Assembly (NCBI GenBank): GCA_027482185.1
Contig: JAIXWF010000003.1
Location: 1-64,000, forward strand
From: Opitutaceae bacterium
GTDB lineage: Bacteria; Verrucomicrobiota; Verrucomicrobiia; Opitutales; Opitutaceae
Length of the DNA: 64,000 nucleotides
Direction of reading: 5' to 3'
Shown here: positions 1 to 7,797 of the stretch, piece after piece
Layout: every line of letters starts with the position of its first letter
How positions within the stretch are numbered: the stretch's first letter is position 1
Notes under the pieces: model-generated
The model's database searches: none
What the model saw: the letters and a program-made list of their open reading frames with translations, nothing else
Told to the model about the DNA's origin: nothing
Program-made: the position numbers and the translations under genes

Positions 1-90
1 GAGCCGCCGTTCAACCCCGTGCTTTCCGAACCCTTCGGGCGGGACTCCCGCCCGGTGCCGACACCGCCCGCACATCAAGAGGCGGCCTAA
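1..90 (+). CDS. C-terminal end of a gene that starts before the window
   Basis: An open frame enters from the left edge and ends at TAA (88-90), giving 29 residues rich in Pro, Ala and Arg and ending HQEAA. The next gene starts 12 bases later on the same strand, so this is probably the tail of the first gene of the same cassette. The fragment carries no recognisable domain and function cannot be assigned. It could also be non-coding, since 29 open codons are weak evidence in GC-rich DNA. Confidence 0.4.
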   Translation, partial: EPPFNPVLSEPFGRDSRPVPTPPAHQEAA

Positions 91-102
91 ACCCAGACGC
101 AT

Positions 103-543
103 ATGGCCATCGACCAAAAAGAAAAAACCGAAACCAAACTGAAGCCGCTCGTCTTCCGGGATAATCCCGAGGTGAAGAAGAAGATCGAGGCGCACAAGAA
201 GGCGAACCCCGACGACGTCGTGTATTACACGCGGCTCGTGAAGGAAAATCCCGAGCGCGCGATCGAGACCTTCCTCTATCGCGATCAGCAGAAGCACGAG
301 AACGAGATGCGGCTCATCCAGAAGCAGCTCCCGCAGGCGCAAGCGTTCTACAACGCGCAGACGGCGGAGGCGAAGGCGCGCATCGACCGCGATTTGGAAG
401 GCGTGAATCCTTACTTCAAGGACAAGGCCTTCGTGAACGCGGCGCTGCGGGAAAAGGACCGGCAGACCCGGCGGGAATTTGCCAATCCGAGCCAGGCACC
501 GGCGACGCCGCCCCCGGCGGCGGGCGCGAAGATGGCGGCGTAG
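103..543 (+). CDS. Hypothetical charged helical protein of a mobile-element cassette
   Basis: 146 residues, rich in Lys, Glu and Arg, with a long predicted helical middle (about residues 20-115) and a flexible Pro/Ala tail (about 128-146). I do not recognise a family. There is no signal peptide or membrane segment, so a cytoplasmic protein is expected. The ATG at 103 lies 12 bases after the preceding stop and the next gene starts 4 bases after this stop, so it sits in a tightly packed same-strand operon. Membership of a mobile element is inferred from the SLOG-like and DUF3560-like genes just downstream. Confidence 0.7.
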   Translation: MAIDQKEKTETKLKPLVFRDNPEVKKKIEAHKKANPDDVVYYTRLVKENPERAIETFLYRDQQKHENEMRLIQKQLPQAQAFYNAQTAEAKARIDRDLEGVNPYFKDKAFVNAALREKDRQTRREFANPSQAPATPPPAAGAKMAA

Positions 544-547
544 TCCG

Positions 548-817
548 ATGCCCGTCGATCCGTCCATCCGGTCGCATCTCGACGACCATCTCGGTCAGGC
601 GGAGTTCTCGCTCAAGGTAGCGTCGAACTTCGATTGTCTCAAAGACACGCCCGCGCACGACGCTGTGCGCGCGGCGCTGGCCCGGGTGGCGGAGGCGCGG
701 CGCTGGGTGCGCGAAGGGCTCGCAGTGGAACGACCGGGCGTGATCTCTGCACAGGTGCCGCTGGGACAAGGGCTCCCGCTGACCCGGAAGGAACGCCTCG
801 GGTATCGCTGGCCATGA
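548..817 (+). CDS. Hypothetical small protein, 89 aa
   Basis: Small soluble protein without a domain I can name. The frame stays open upstream, but the ATG at 548 is preferred: it follows the preceding stop by 4 bases and avoids an arginine-rich N-terminal extension that looks like out-of-frame translation. The last bases overlap the next start codon in an ATGA arrangement (814-817), which points to translational coupling. About residues 8-60 look helical. Role unknown; it belongs to the same cassette as its neighbours. Confidence 0.6.
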   Translation: MPVDPSIRSHLDDHLGQAEFSLKVASNFDCLKDTPAHDAVRAALARVAEARRWVREGLAVERPGVISAQVPLGQGLPLTRKERLGYRWP

Positions 818-1260
818 GTGCGCGGGCCTTGGGTGTGATCGTCACCGGCGGGCGGCACTACGTCCTGAGCGCGGACGACTTTTTGTTGATCGAAGGAACG
901 ATGCGCGCGGTGGGCGCGAAGACGATTTGCACCGACGGGAGTGCCGGCGTGGCCGAGCAGGTCGGAGCGTGGGCCGAGCGACGGGGCATTCCGGTCGTGA
1001 ACGTGACGGCGAACTGGATGCACGAAGGCCCGGCGACGTCGGTGGAGCGCAATACCTCGCTGGTCGAACTTGCCCGGACGGTCATCGCGTTTCCCGGGGA
1101 GGGTCCGACCGACGATTTGCTGAGTAAGGCGCGGCGGCGACGCCTGCGGATTGTGGAAAGTCCGGGCCGGCTCGCGGCCCTGCGGCCGGTGCTGGAGCGG
1201 CCGATTCTCAACCTGACACCAGGTCCGCGCCAGCGGAGCGGACCATCACCCAGATTATGA
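814..1260 (+). CDS. SLOG-superfamily protein, DUF2493/YspA-like
   Basis: 148 residues with the start of a Rossmann-like SLOG fold: VIVTGGRHY near residues 8-16, then a helix, a strand-glycine segment (TDGSAGVAEQVGAWAERRG, about 47-65) and the late strand VIAFPGEGPTDDLLSKA (about 90-106). DUF2493/YspA proteins of this superfamily are thought to bind nucleotide-derived ligands and are common on plasmids, phages and integrative elements. Catalysis has not been shown for this protein. ATG 814 overlaps the previous stop and the next gene starts within this gene's end (ATGA, 1257-1260). The Arg/Pro-rich C-terminus (about 130-148) looks disordered. Confidence 0.75.
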   Translation: MSARALGVIVTGGRHYVLSADDFLLIEGTMRAVGAKTICTDGSAGVAEQVGAWAERRGIPVVNVTANWMHEGPATSVERNTSLVELARTVIAFPGEGPTDDLLSKARRRRLRIVESPGRLAALRPVLERPILNLTPGPRQRSGPSPRL

Positions 1261-1889
1261 ATTCAAACACACCCGCCGTTGTCCGGTCGGAAGACCCGGA
1301 CGCATTTCAACACCTGCAAACCAAGATCGCCGCGGCCGAAAAGCTGCAGGCCACGATGAAGGCCGCGAATGTCATTGTTCGCAACCGGCAGCTGACCGAC
1401 GACGAGAAGGTCGCGCGATTGGTCGCGGAATGCGGCCAGCGGGATCACAGCGCAAGGGAACTGCTCAAGCCCGACTTTGCCGGACGGGTGGGCTTTCCGG
1501 ACTACGCGCTGACCAACAACGGTGCGAACATCCGGCGAATGCAGGCGCGATTGAAGGGACTCGCTAACGAGAGTGGGCGCGCGTCGGCTACGGTCGAGTT
1601 CCCCGGCGGGCGAGTGGAGGACAACGCCGAGGAATGCCGCGTGCGGATTTACCACAACGTGAAACCGCCGGAAGGGACCATCGCGAAACTGCGGACCTAT
1701 GGGTTCCACTGGACGCCGTCGTTGGGCTGCTGGCAGCGGCTGCGGAATGACTCAGCGCGGTATGCGGCGACACAGATCACCGGGGTGACGTGGCCGCCCG
1801 CGCCGGCGGTTGCATCGAACGGGCCGAGTGCCGCGACTGGGAACAGTGTTGCCGCGAGTCAGGCGCCACGGCCGGGGATTGCGGCATGA
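1257..1889 (+). CDS. DUF3560-like mobile-element protein
   Basis: 210 residues. The N-terminal half contains a helical segment with AFQHLQTKIAAAEKLQATMK (about 16-35). The C-terminal half carries the strand-turn signature GFHWTPSLGCWQR (about 147-159), which I associate with plasmid and phage proteins annotated as DUF3560 or related. A disordered Ala/Pro/Ser tail follows. The function of the family is unsettled and no catalytic residues are evident. Both ends overlap neighbouring genes by 4 bases, so translation is coupled to the SLOG-like gene before it and the 77-residue gene after it. Confidence 0.65.
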   Translation: MNSNTPAVVRSEDPDAFQHLQTKIAAAEKLQATMKAANVIVRNRQLTDDEKVARLVAECGQRDHSARELLKPDFAGRVGFPDYALTNNGANIRRMQARLKGLANESGRASATVEFPGGRVEDNAEECRVRIYHNVKPPEGTIAKLRTYGFHWTPSLGCWQRLRNDSARYAATQITGVTWPPAPAVASNGPSAATGNSVAASQAPRPGIAA

Positions 1890-2119
1890 CAGCGACCAGC
1901 AAGGAGGCGTTGGTCACGCTGCGGCGCATGGCCCGCGGGCACGCGGGCGCGTCCTCGGGCGAATCGGCTGCCTGGGAAATCCTCGCCAATCTCCGCGACG
2001 GGGCCGAGGTGGACTTCGCGGGGAATTTCGTGCGGCTGGATAGCTGCGGGAAGCGGGCGGTTGTGCAGTTACTCCTGGATCTCACGACCGGCGGAACTGG
2101 CCTGAGCGAATTGAAGTGA
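1886..2119 (+). CDS. Hypothetical small protein, 77 aa
   Basis: The ATG at 1886 overlaps the previous stop (ATGA), which decides this start over an earlier in-frame ATG at 1790. The product is mostly helical, with a repeated LRRMARG / AAWEILANLRDGAEVDF character, and I do not recognise it. It ends 12 bases before the YhcG-like nuclease gene and is the last small gene of the coupled cassette. Nothing suggests secretion or membrane insertion. Confidence 0.55.
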   Translation: MTATSKEALVTLRRMARGHAGASSGESAAWEILANLRDGAEVDFAGNFVRLDSCGKRAVVQLLLDLTTGGTGLSELK

Positions 2120-2131
2120 AGGCATCGCCGT

Positions 2132-3331
2132 ATGACCGATCCCGATAATCCGCTGGAAGCGGTGGCTGCCCCCAGCGACAGCCAGAACGGCGTTGATCCC
2201 GCTCCGAAAAAATCGACTCTGGATCTCACTCCAATGCCGCCTGCGAAATCCACCTCAACCGCGAACTATGAGGGCTTGGTCGCGGACCTGAGTCGGTTGC
2301 TGGAGGATGCTCGCCGGGTGTCCGCCCGCGCCGTCAATACCGTGATGACGGCGACCTACTGGGAATTCGGGCGGCGGATCGTTGAATTCGAGCAGGGCGG
2401 CGCCAAGCGCGCGGCGTATGGCGAGGCGCTGCTGGAGCGTCTCGCTGAGGACCTCACGGCCCGATTCGGGCGAGGATTCTCGCTTCGCAATCTGCGCAAC
2501 TTCCGGACGTTTTATCTGGAGTGGCCAATTCGGCAGACAGTGTCTGCCGAATCCCGCCAAGCAATCCGGCAGACGGCGTCTGCCAAATCTTCACAGGACA
2601 CCCCGCGCTCATTTCCACTGCCGTGGTCCCATTATGTCCGACTCCTGGCCGTCAAGGACGCCAGTGCACGCGCATTCTACGAGACCGAGGCGTTGCGCGG
2701 CGGTTGGTCGGAGCGTCAGTTGGATCGCCAGATCGCAACGTTGTTTTATGAGCGGACGGCGCTTTCCCGCGACAAGACTGCGATGCTGACGAAGGGCGCG
2801 AAGCCGCGGCCTGAGGATCGCGTGAGCGCGGAAGAGGAGGTGAAGGATCCGCTCGTCCTCGAATTCCTCAACCTGAAAGACGAATACTCCGAGTCGGACT
2901 TGGAGGAAGCGCTGCTCAAGCATTTGGAAAAATTCCTGCTCGAACTGGGGGGTGACTTTGCGTTCGTCGGCCGGCAGCGACGGCTGCGGATTGGCGACGA
3001 GTGGTATCGCGTCGATCTCCTGTTTTTCCATCGAAAGCTCCGCGCCCTGATCGTTATCGACTTGAAAATTGGCAAGCTGACCCACGCCGACGCCGGGCAG
3101 ATGCACATGTATCTAAACTATGCCAAGGAGCACTGGATGCAGGAGGGCGAAAATCCGCCGGTGGGATTGATCTTATGCTCCAAACCGGACGATGCGCTAG
3201 CCAAGTATGCGTTGGAGGGTTTGCCAAACAAGGTGCTGGCCCGGGAATACAAGCTGGCGCTGCCCGAGGAGAAAGCCTTGGCCGAGGAACTCGAAAAGAC
3301 CCGGCTGATGATTGAGCGGAAGGCGCGGTAG
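2132..3331 (+). CDS. YhcG-type (DUF1016) PD-(D/E)XK nuclease
   Basis: 399 residues, close to the usual length of this family. The N-terminal helical DUF1016 domain (about 45-220) has the family features RNLRNFRTFY and WSHYVRLLAVKD. The C-terminal nuclease domain (about 240-399) keeps a PD-(D/E)XK core with D295, D310 and K312 (VDLLFF, then IDLK). Family members are predicted DNA nucleases, often near restriction systems or on mobile elements. A linker at residues 133-156 consists of two 12-residue copies beginning IRQT, encoded by palindromic DNA (see the repeat entry). Position at the end of the small-gene cassette and 12 bp after its last gene suggests co-transcription. Confidence 0.88.
   Translation: MTDPDNPLEAVAAPSDSQNGVDPAPKKSTLDLTPMPPAKSTSTANYEGLVADLSRLLEDARRVSARAVNTVMTATYWEFGRRIVEFEQGGAKRAAYGEALLERLAEDLTARFGRGFSLRNLRNFRTFYLEWPIRQTVSAESRQAIRQTASAKSSQDTPRSFPLPWSHYVRLLAVKDASARAFYETEALRGGWSERQLDRQIATLFYERTALSRDKTAMLTKGAKPRPEDRVSAEEEVKDPLVLEFLNLKDEYSESDLEEALLKHLEKFLLELGGDFAFVGRQRRLRIGDEWYRVDLLFFHRKLRALIVIDLKIGKLTHADAGQMHMYLNYAKEHWMQEGENPPVGLILCSKPDDALAKYALEGLPNKVLAREYKLALPEEKALAEELEKTRLMIERKAR
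2528..2599 (+). repeat. Tandem 36-bp in-frame repeat with palindromic cores inside the YhcG-like gene
   Basis: Two copies of a 36-bp unit lie head to tail. The core of copy 1 (2528-2552) is a perfect palindrome with two 12-base arms (ATTCGGCAGACA and its complement) around one G. Copy 2 (2565-2589) differs at four of 25 aligned positions and keeps a 7-bp stem, GGCAGAC/GTCTGCC. Because 36 is a multiple of three, the repeat adds 12 residues per copy without shifting the frame. It encodes a linker between the two domains of the nuclease. Confidence 0.85.
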
Positions 3332-3394
3332 CCTTCGTGAATCGGGGGCGGCCTAAACTAAGCGTCAGGTGTTAATATCGAATCGCTGCTCGTC

Positions 3395-4606
3395 ATGCCA
3401 GGTGAGCCCGTCAATCGCACCGAAGCTTTGGTTTTAGAAGTTTGCCAGCGCTCCTTCCTGTCGCTGTGGTGTCACGGCAATCCGCGGGCGGCAGACCAAA
3501 AAGAACTGTGCGATTTGTTGGTCGTGTGCGGACCACACATAATAATCGCCAGTGTGAAGGAGATTCAGTTGAAGGCGACGGCCGACCCGGCCGACGGCTA
3601 GGCGCGCTGGGAACGAAAGGCGGTCGATGCGTCAGTTAGGCAAATTTACGGTGCGGAGCGAGCGTTGGCGGGAATGACCGAGGTCATCCGCCATGACGGA
3701 ACGCCCGGGCTTGGGCTGCCGCCAGTGGGATTGAGGAGGATTCACCGGCTGGCGGTCGCGTTCGGCGACAAGGGCGAGGTCGCGATCAGGTCGGGAGACT
3801 TCGACAAAGGCTTTGTGCATGTGATGAGCGAACCGAGCTTTCGCGACGTGCTGGCCGAGTTGGACACGATTTCGGATTTTGTGGGTTATCTCGCGGCCAA
3901 GGAAGATTTCGCGGGCCGTTGTCGCATGATTTGCGAGGGATCGGAGTCCAACGTTCTTGGCTGGTATCTCACGCACGAGCGCACTTTCCCGGAGAATGTA
4001 GACGTGATGTTGTTTGACGACACGATCAGGGCTGGGCTTCAGAACGAACAGGTATTCAAACGACGAAAAGACGCGGAGCGCGACAGCTATGTCTGGGACC
4101 GACTGATCGAGGGTTTATCCGACCCGACGGCGAAGTCGATCGAGGGTCCTGGACCGACCTTGAACGAGCTGGAATCTGCGTTGAGGTGGATGGCGCTGGA
4201 GACGCGTTTTCATCGCCGTGTTCTCGGGCGAGGCGTCGGCGAATTTCTGATCGCAGCAAGGGCGCGCCAACTCGCGTCGCGAATCCTAGTGGCACCGAGC
4301 GAAGTCATCTATGTGTTGGTCTATTTTCCGTCGAATGCTCGTCCCGAAGATCGCCGGGCCGAAGTCACCGGACGTTGCTTCATTGCGAGGCAACGGCTCG
4401 GCCGGGGGGAAGTCGCTGTGGGAATTGGACTCAGCGATCATATTCAAGGCGTCGGCTCGGCGTCAGATTTAGTCTATCTCGATTTCTCGAAATGGTCCGA
4501 GGCGGATGAACGGGCGGCTAACGATCTCAAGACGAAGGCTTCCTTCTTCGCCCGCGCTCGCACCTGGCATCGACACGAAGACGAGTTTCCAAAGTCCGCG
4601 ACTTGA
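3395..4606 (+). pseudogene. Conserved hypothetical gene interrupted by an in-frame amber codon
   Basis: The frame reads from ATG 3395, hits TAG at 3599-3601 (codon 69), and continues in the same frame to 4606. The two pieces together would give about 403 residues. Coding character continues across the stop: ELCDLLVV and SVKEIQLK before it, then ARWERKAVDASVRQIYGAER directly after it, which read like one continuous domain. A TGG to TAG change would explain the lesion (DG-W-ARWERK). I do not know the family. The acidic-then-Lys pattern before the stop is faintly nuclease-like. An internal ATG at 3677 could give a truncated C-terminal product. Possible readings are a decaying pseudogene, read-through, or a sequencing error. 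Confidence 0.65.
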
Positions 4607-4703
4607 ATGGGTGCCCCGAACTTAGGGGAATATTTCCAATCAACTGTGGGTTGAAATAGAAGTGAGGTTGCCAAGTCCGCCGCGACCATTGACGCTCGAA
4701 AGC

Positions 4704-5465
4704 ATGGCCGAGCCGAGCCTTTCGACCGTCAAAAGACTGTTCGCATTAAGCGCGAACCGCTGTGCCTATTCCAAATGTGGGTGCCCGATTGTGGAGACCA
4801 CGGGCACGGTGACCGGGATTATCTGTCACATCAAAGCGCGCAGCAAAGGCGGGCCGAGGTTCGATCCGAAGCAGACCGAGGAGGAGCGCCATGCCTTCGA
4901 CAACCTCGTGCTGATGTGCGGGCGGCACAGCAAACTAATCGATGCCGAGCCGAAGACTTACACAGTCGAGTTGCTCCGGGAGATGAAAGCGATGCACGAG
5001 CGTCACGGTAATCTTGAGCTGTCCCAAGTGGAGGCGCGGTATGCCGGAAGGCTGCTAGACGACTACCGCGACCTCTACATCACCACGACTGGAGACGTCA
5101 CTGTGAACCGGCCGCAGAAAGTTGAATTTAAGCAGGTCAAGAAGACCGTGAAGATCACGGCTCCGGAGGGCAGCATCGCGGCGGACCGTTCGAAGCGGAA
5201 CTACGTGAAGCACCTCATTGATCGCTATAACGAATTTGCGGCACAGCAGCCCGGCCGGAAGTTTTCATTCGCTGCAATTTACTCCGACATCACCGCAAGG
5301 TTTGGTGCGAAGTGGGACCTTCTGGGTATTGAACAGTTCGACAGCCTGTGCGCCTACTTGCAGCAGCGGATAGACTGCACGATGCGCGGCGGCATTAACC
5401 GTGGGCAAGGCTACCCGAACTACTCAACCTACCCGGAGTTCGTGGCGAAATACGAGCGCCGCTGA
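4704..5465 (+). CDS. HNH endonuclease-like protein
   Basis: 253 residues from ATG 4704; the frame is open further upstream but the protein aligns with family starts from MAEPSLSTVKRLF. The HNH/zinc region lies at about 10-75: paired Cys residues (NRCAYSKCGCP), the catalytic-type His in CHIKARSKGGPR, then NLVLMCGRHSKLID, which supplies the Asn and final His. HNH domains cut DNA with a single metal ion. The C-terminal half (about 120-253) has a beta-rich patch and a helical domain that I do not recognise and that may be a sensing or specificity module. It follows a broken gene and converges on the next gene, 15 bp away. Confidence 0.8.
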   Translation: MAEPSLSTVKRLFALSANRCAYSKCGCPIVETTGTVTGIICHIKARSKGGPRFDPKQTEEERHAFDNLVLMCGRHSKLIDAEPKTYTVELLREMKAMHERHGNLELSQVEARYAGRLLDDYRDLYITTTGDVTVNRPQKVEFKQVKKTVKITAPEGSIAADRSKRNYVKHLIDRYNEFAAQQPGRKFSFAAIYSDITARFGAKWDLLGIEQFDSLCAYLQQRIDCTMRGGINRGQGYPNYSTYPEFVAKYERR

Positions 5466-5480
5466 AATGCGGTGGTTTGT

Positions 5481-6416
5481 TTACGAGTTGGCCGGAAGCT
5501 CGTGCTTGGCGGCGTAGGCCACCACCGCGACGGTGACGGCGATCAGGATTTGCGCTTCGAGTTGATCGAAGTGCGGCCCCGGATGGTGGTGCGGCGGATT
5601 TGCGGCTTGTTTGATCGCGCCGAGACTGGCGTTGAGCCAAGCGTAGGTCGCTTTGCCGAGGCGGGTTTCCCAGCTTTTCTTCAACGTCGGAACTTTGCGC
5701 GTCAGGTTATCGGGGCCGGTCACTTCAGGATAGTCGAAAAAACGTTCGAGGGCGACGCGGCAAGCACCGGCGGCCTCATCGTAGAGCCCCTGTTTGTGAT
5801 GCTCCTGTGCTTGGCGAAGGGCTTGATGCGCTTCCTTGTAGCTCTCGACTGCGGACAAGGGGATCGCTGGCAGTTCAATCAGATGGACGGTTCCGTGGCC
5901 GACCTGCGGCAGCACCCGGGAGGTCCAGGCGGAGCGAGGAATGGTGATTTCCTGATGAAGTCCGACGTCGAGACGGTTGACGAAACCCCATGCCACATTG
6001 TGCGGGATCGGCGGATCGTGGAGGGCATAGTATTTTTCGACGGTGAGCGTGAGATGCACGCTGAGTTTAAGATCGCCGCCGTTGCGGGCGCGTTCGAGAA
6101 ACGCGATTCTCGCTGGGTCGAGCGGAAACTGGAGATAGTGCAGCTGATCGCTGAGGGTCTTGAAATCTGAGCGAAGGTGAATGTTGATCGACACGCTTGG
6201 CGCCACGGCGAAGGGCTGGTGCGCAATATCGATCCGTCCTTGAAGCGTGGTGAATCGAAGTCCGACGCGGGGGTCTTCGGGATGAATATAGAAATCCAGC
6301 CGCACTGGCAGGAGAAAAACGGGGGCGTGCGCTCCGCCGTTCCCGTTAATTTCAGCGGCGGAAATTTCGGCGAAGGCGACGTTGTATTGCTCGTGGCTGG
6401 AAAATGAGGCGCGCAT
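5481..6416 (-). CDS. Hypothetical protein with C-terminal helical, HEPN-like region
   Basis: 311 residues, no signal peptide. The N-terminal part (about 1-180) alternates strands and turns. The C-terminal part (about 185-311) is helical, with EAHQALRQAQEHHKQGLYDEA near 195-215 and a His-rich NPPHHHPGPH turn near 275. Helical bundles of this kind occur in HEPN and defence-associated proteins, but I see no diagnostic RX4-6H motif, so that is only a resemblance. The gene converges with the HNH gene and is divergent from the DUF3800 gene across a 387-bp spacer. Function unknown. Confidence 0.65.
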   Translation of the reverse strand: MRASFSSHEQYNVAFAEISAAEINGNGGAHAPVFLLPVRLDFYIHPEDPRVGLRFTTLQGRIDIAHQPFAVAPSVSINIHLRSDFKTLSDQLHYLQFPLDPARIAFLERARNGGDLKLSVHLTLTVEKYYALHDPPIPHNVAWGFVNRLDVGLHQEITIPRSAWTSRVLPQVGHGTVHLIELPAIPLSAVESYKEAHQALRQAQEHHKQGLYDEAAGACRVALERFFDYPEVTGPDNLTRKVPTLKKSWETRLGKATYAWLNASLGAIKQAANPPHHHPGPHFDQLEAQILIAVTVAVVAYAAKHELPANS

Positions 6417-6803
6417 GAGGCGTGTCGTTAGCGCCCGCCGTGGGCAGTCGCAACGTGCGAATGGTGGGAACGTCGGACGACATCACCGCGTGCCTTAATC
6501 GAGGCAGGATTCCACCTGGAGGCTCGCTGTTACTGGCTTGCGGCGTTTGGTTGCTGGGAGGGTTTGCATGCGTCGTCGGTGGTAGGAGTGGGCTCGACTT
6601 TGCTTTCGGATTGGGTTCGCCGCAGCCTTCTTGCCATTATGCGCCCCTCCGACCCCGGCAAGGACACTACGCCTGCGGCGTTCCTCCTTGCCTGCGCCTC
6701 CGGGGCGAAGTCACCAGTGTTGCGGCATGGTTCACCCTTCGGGCCCTTGTGAATCCTCCGTTCACACTCGATTCGCCCCGCGCACGAGTTAGTATCGCGT
6801 GAG
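6417..6803. other. Divergent 387-bp spacer holding a large imperfect hairpin
   Basis: No convincing gene: the open frames here have poor composition and no start context. The region separates divergent genes, so it should carry their promoters, although I cannot pick a clear -35/-10 pair. Nested inverted repeats at 6642-6707 pair CGCCCC with GGGGCG, GGCAAGG (6657-6663) with CCTTGCC (6686-6692), and an inner ACGCC/GGCGT hairpin (6669-6681). This could be a folded RNA, a transposase-recognition hairpin or the remnant of an element. Confidence 0.45.
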
Positions 6804-7688
6804 ATGTATTTCTTCTATTTTGATGAGACAGGCTCCCGCGATCCGGCGGTAAGCGGCGTCAAAGCCGACGGCACTGCGTTCGCCAAAGATCCGCTCTATG
6901 TCCTCACCGCGTTAGGACTCTACGAGCGCAAGTGGGCGAGCTTTGATCGCGCGATCGCAAACCTCAAACTCGAGCTTTCCGACCATATCGCGCGACGAAC
7001 GGGAGCGCGGCTTTCGCTGGCGGACTGCGAGGTCAAGTCCACCACGCTTCGCATCCCTGAACGACGAAATGCCGAGAGCCCGTTTCTGGCCGCGCTGTCG
7101 GCAGTGGATTTGCAGCGGGTTTCGGACACGTATTACGCGCAGATTTCTGCGCAACGGATGGTGCTGTTTTCGGCCATCATCGACAAACGGCGGCTACTGC
7201 CGCACATGACCGCAGAAATGCTGCACAAGAAAGCGTATGAGCTGTGTCTGGAGCGAATCGAACACTTCTTGCACGAGTTCCACCCCGGCCATCAAGGACT
7301 GATTGTTATGGACGACACGCAGCGGCAGCTAAACCACGCTGTCGCCATGAAGCACGCGTTCTTTCAGCGTGAGGGTAATCGCAACGTCCGATTCCACCAC
7401 ATCGTGGAATATCCTTTCTTTACCGACAGCAAGCTGTCGAACGGTGTGCAGCTTGCCGATCTTTGCAGCTACAATATCTATCGCGCGTTTCGTGCGCGGG
7501 ATTTTGGCTTTCCGTATTTCTCACAGCTCTTGCCGGCGTTCTATCGTTCAGCGCGCACGCCGTTCGATAAGCTCGACGGCCTGAAAGTTTTTCCGGAAGA
7601 TTCCGACTGGGTCGGCTTTGCGGCCGAGGGCTATCGCAACTGGCTGCGGACACAAACGGTAAGGCCCGCCGTAAATGGCGGGCCTTGA
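6804..7688 (+). CDS. DUF3800 domain protein
   Basis: 294 residues. The N-terminus MYFFYFDETGS carries the D7-E8 pair of the DUF3800 family, and LIVMDD (about 170) and GVQLADLCSYNIYRAF (about 215-230) supply the later conserved acidic residues. DUF3800 proteins have an RNase H-like fold and are predicted metal-dependent nucleases or nucleic-acid processors. They are frequent in defence islands and next to phage remnants. Activity here is inferred only. The last codons and stop overlap an inverted repeat (7661-7686), and the gene converges with the ABC-3C operon. Confidence 0.82.
   Translation: MYFFYFDETGSRDPAVSGVKADGTAFAKDPLYVLTALGLYERKWASFDRAIANLKLELSDHIARRTGARLSLADCEVKSTTLRIPERRNAESPFLAALSAVDLQRVSDTYYAQISAQRMVLFSAIIDKRRLLPHMTAEMLHKKAYELCLERIEHFLHEFHPGHQGLIVMDDTQRQLNHAVAMKHAFFQREGNRNVRFHHIVEYPFFTDSKLSNGVQLADLCSYNIYRAFRARDFGFPYFSQLLPAFYRSARTPFDKLDGLKVFPEDSDWVGFAAEGYRNWLRTQTVRPAVNGGP
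7661..7686. terminator. Hairpin at the 3' end of the DUF3800 gene
   Basis: AAGGCCCGCC and GGCGGGCCTT form a perfect 10-bp stem with a 6-base loop. It overlaps the last codons and the first base of the stop codon of the DUF3800 gene, facing the convergent ABC-3C operon. No clean T-run follows on either strand, so bidirectional termination or RNA stabilisation is inferred from position and stem strength only. Confidence 0.5.
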
Positions 7689-7797
7689 AAGTGGAGCCAG
7701 GCTGGGTTGTCCATATCGAGCCTTCAGGAGGCACCCGGCTTCCCTGAAGGTCGCCCATACCGGTAAAAAATCAAGGGTTTTCCTCTTTACTTCTAAG

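Noticed and set aside
3599-3601. Pyrrolysine or selenocysteine recoding at the amber codon.
   Set aside because: Selenocysteine uses TGA, and no pyl gene or adjacent recoding signal is seen; a nonsense mutation or error is simpler.
6642-6707. Possible integron attC site.
   Set aside because: The large imperfect hairpin is attC-like in outline, but I cannot find the inverse-core and core motifs (RYYYAAC and GTTRRRY) at its ends and no integron integrase is present.
6422-6802. An open frame of 126 codons in the divergent spacer.
   Set aside because: No recognisable domain, poor codon use and it contains the nested hairpin; better read as non-coding.
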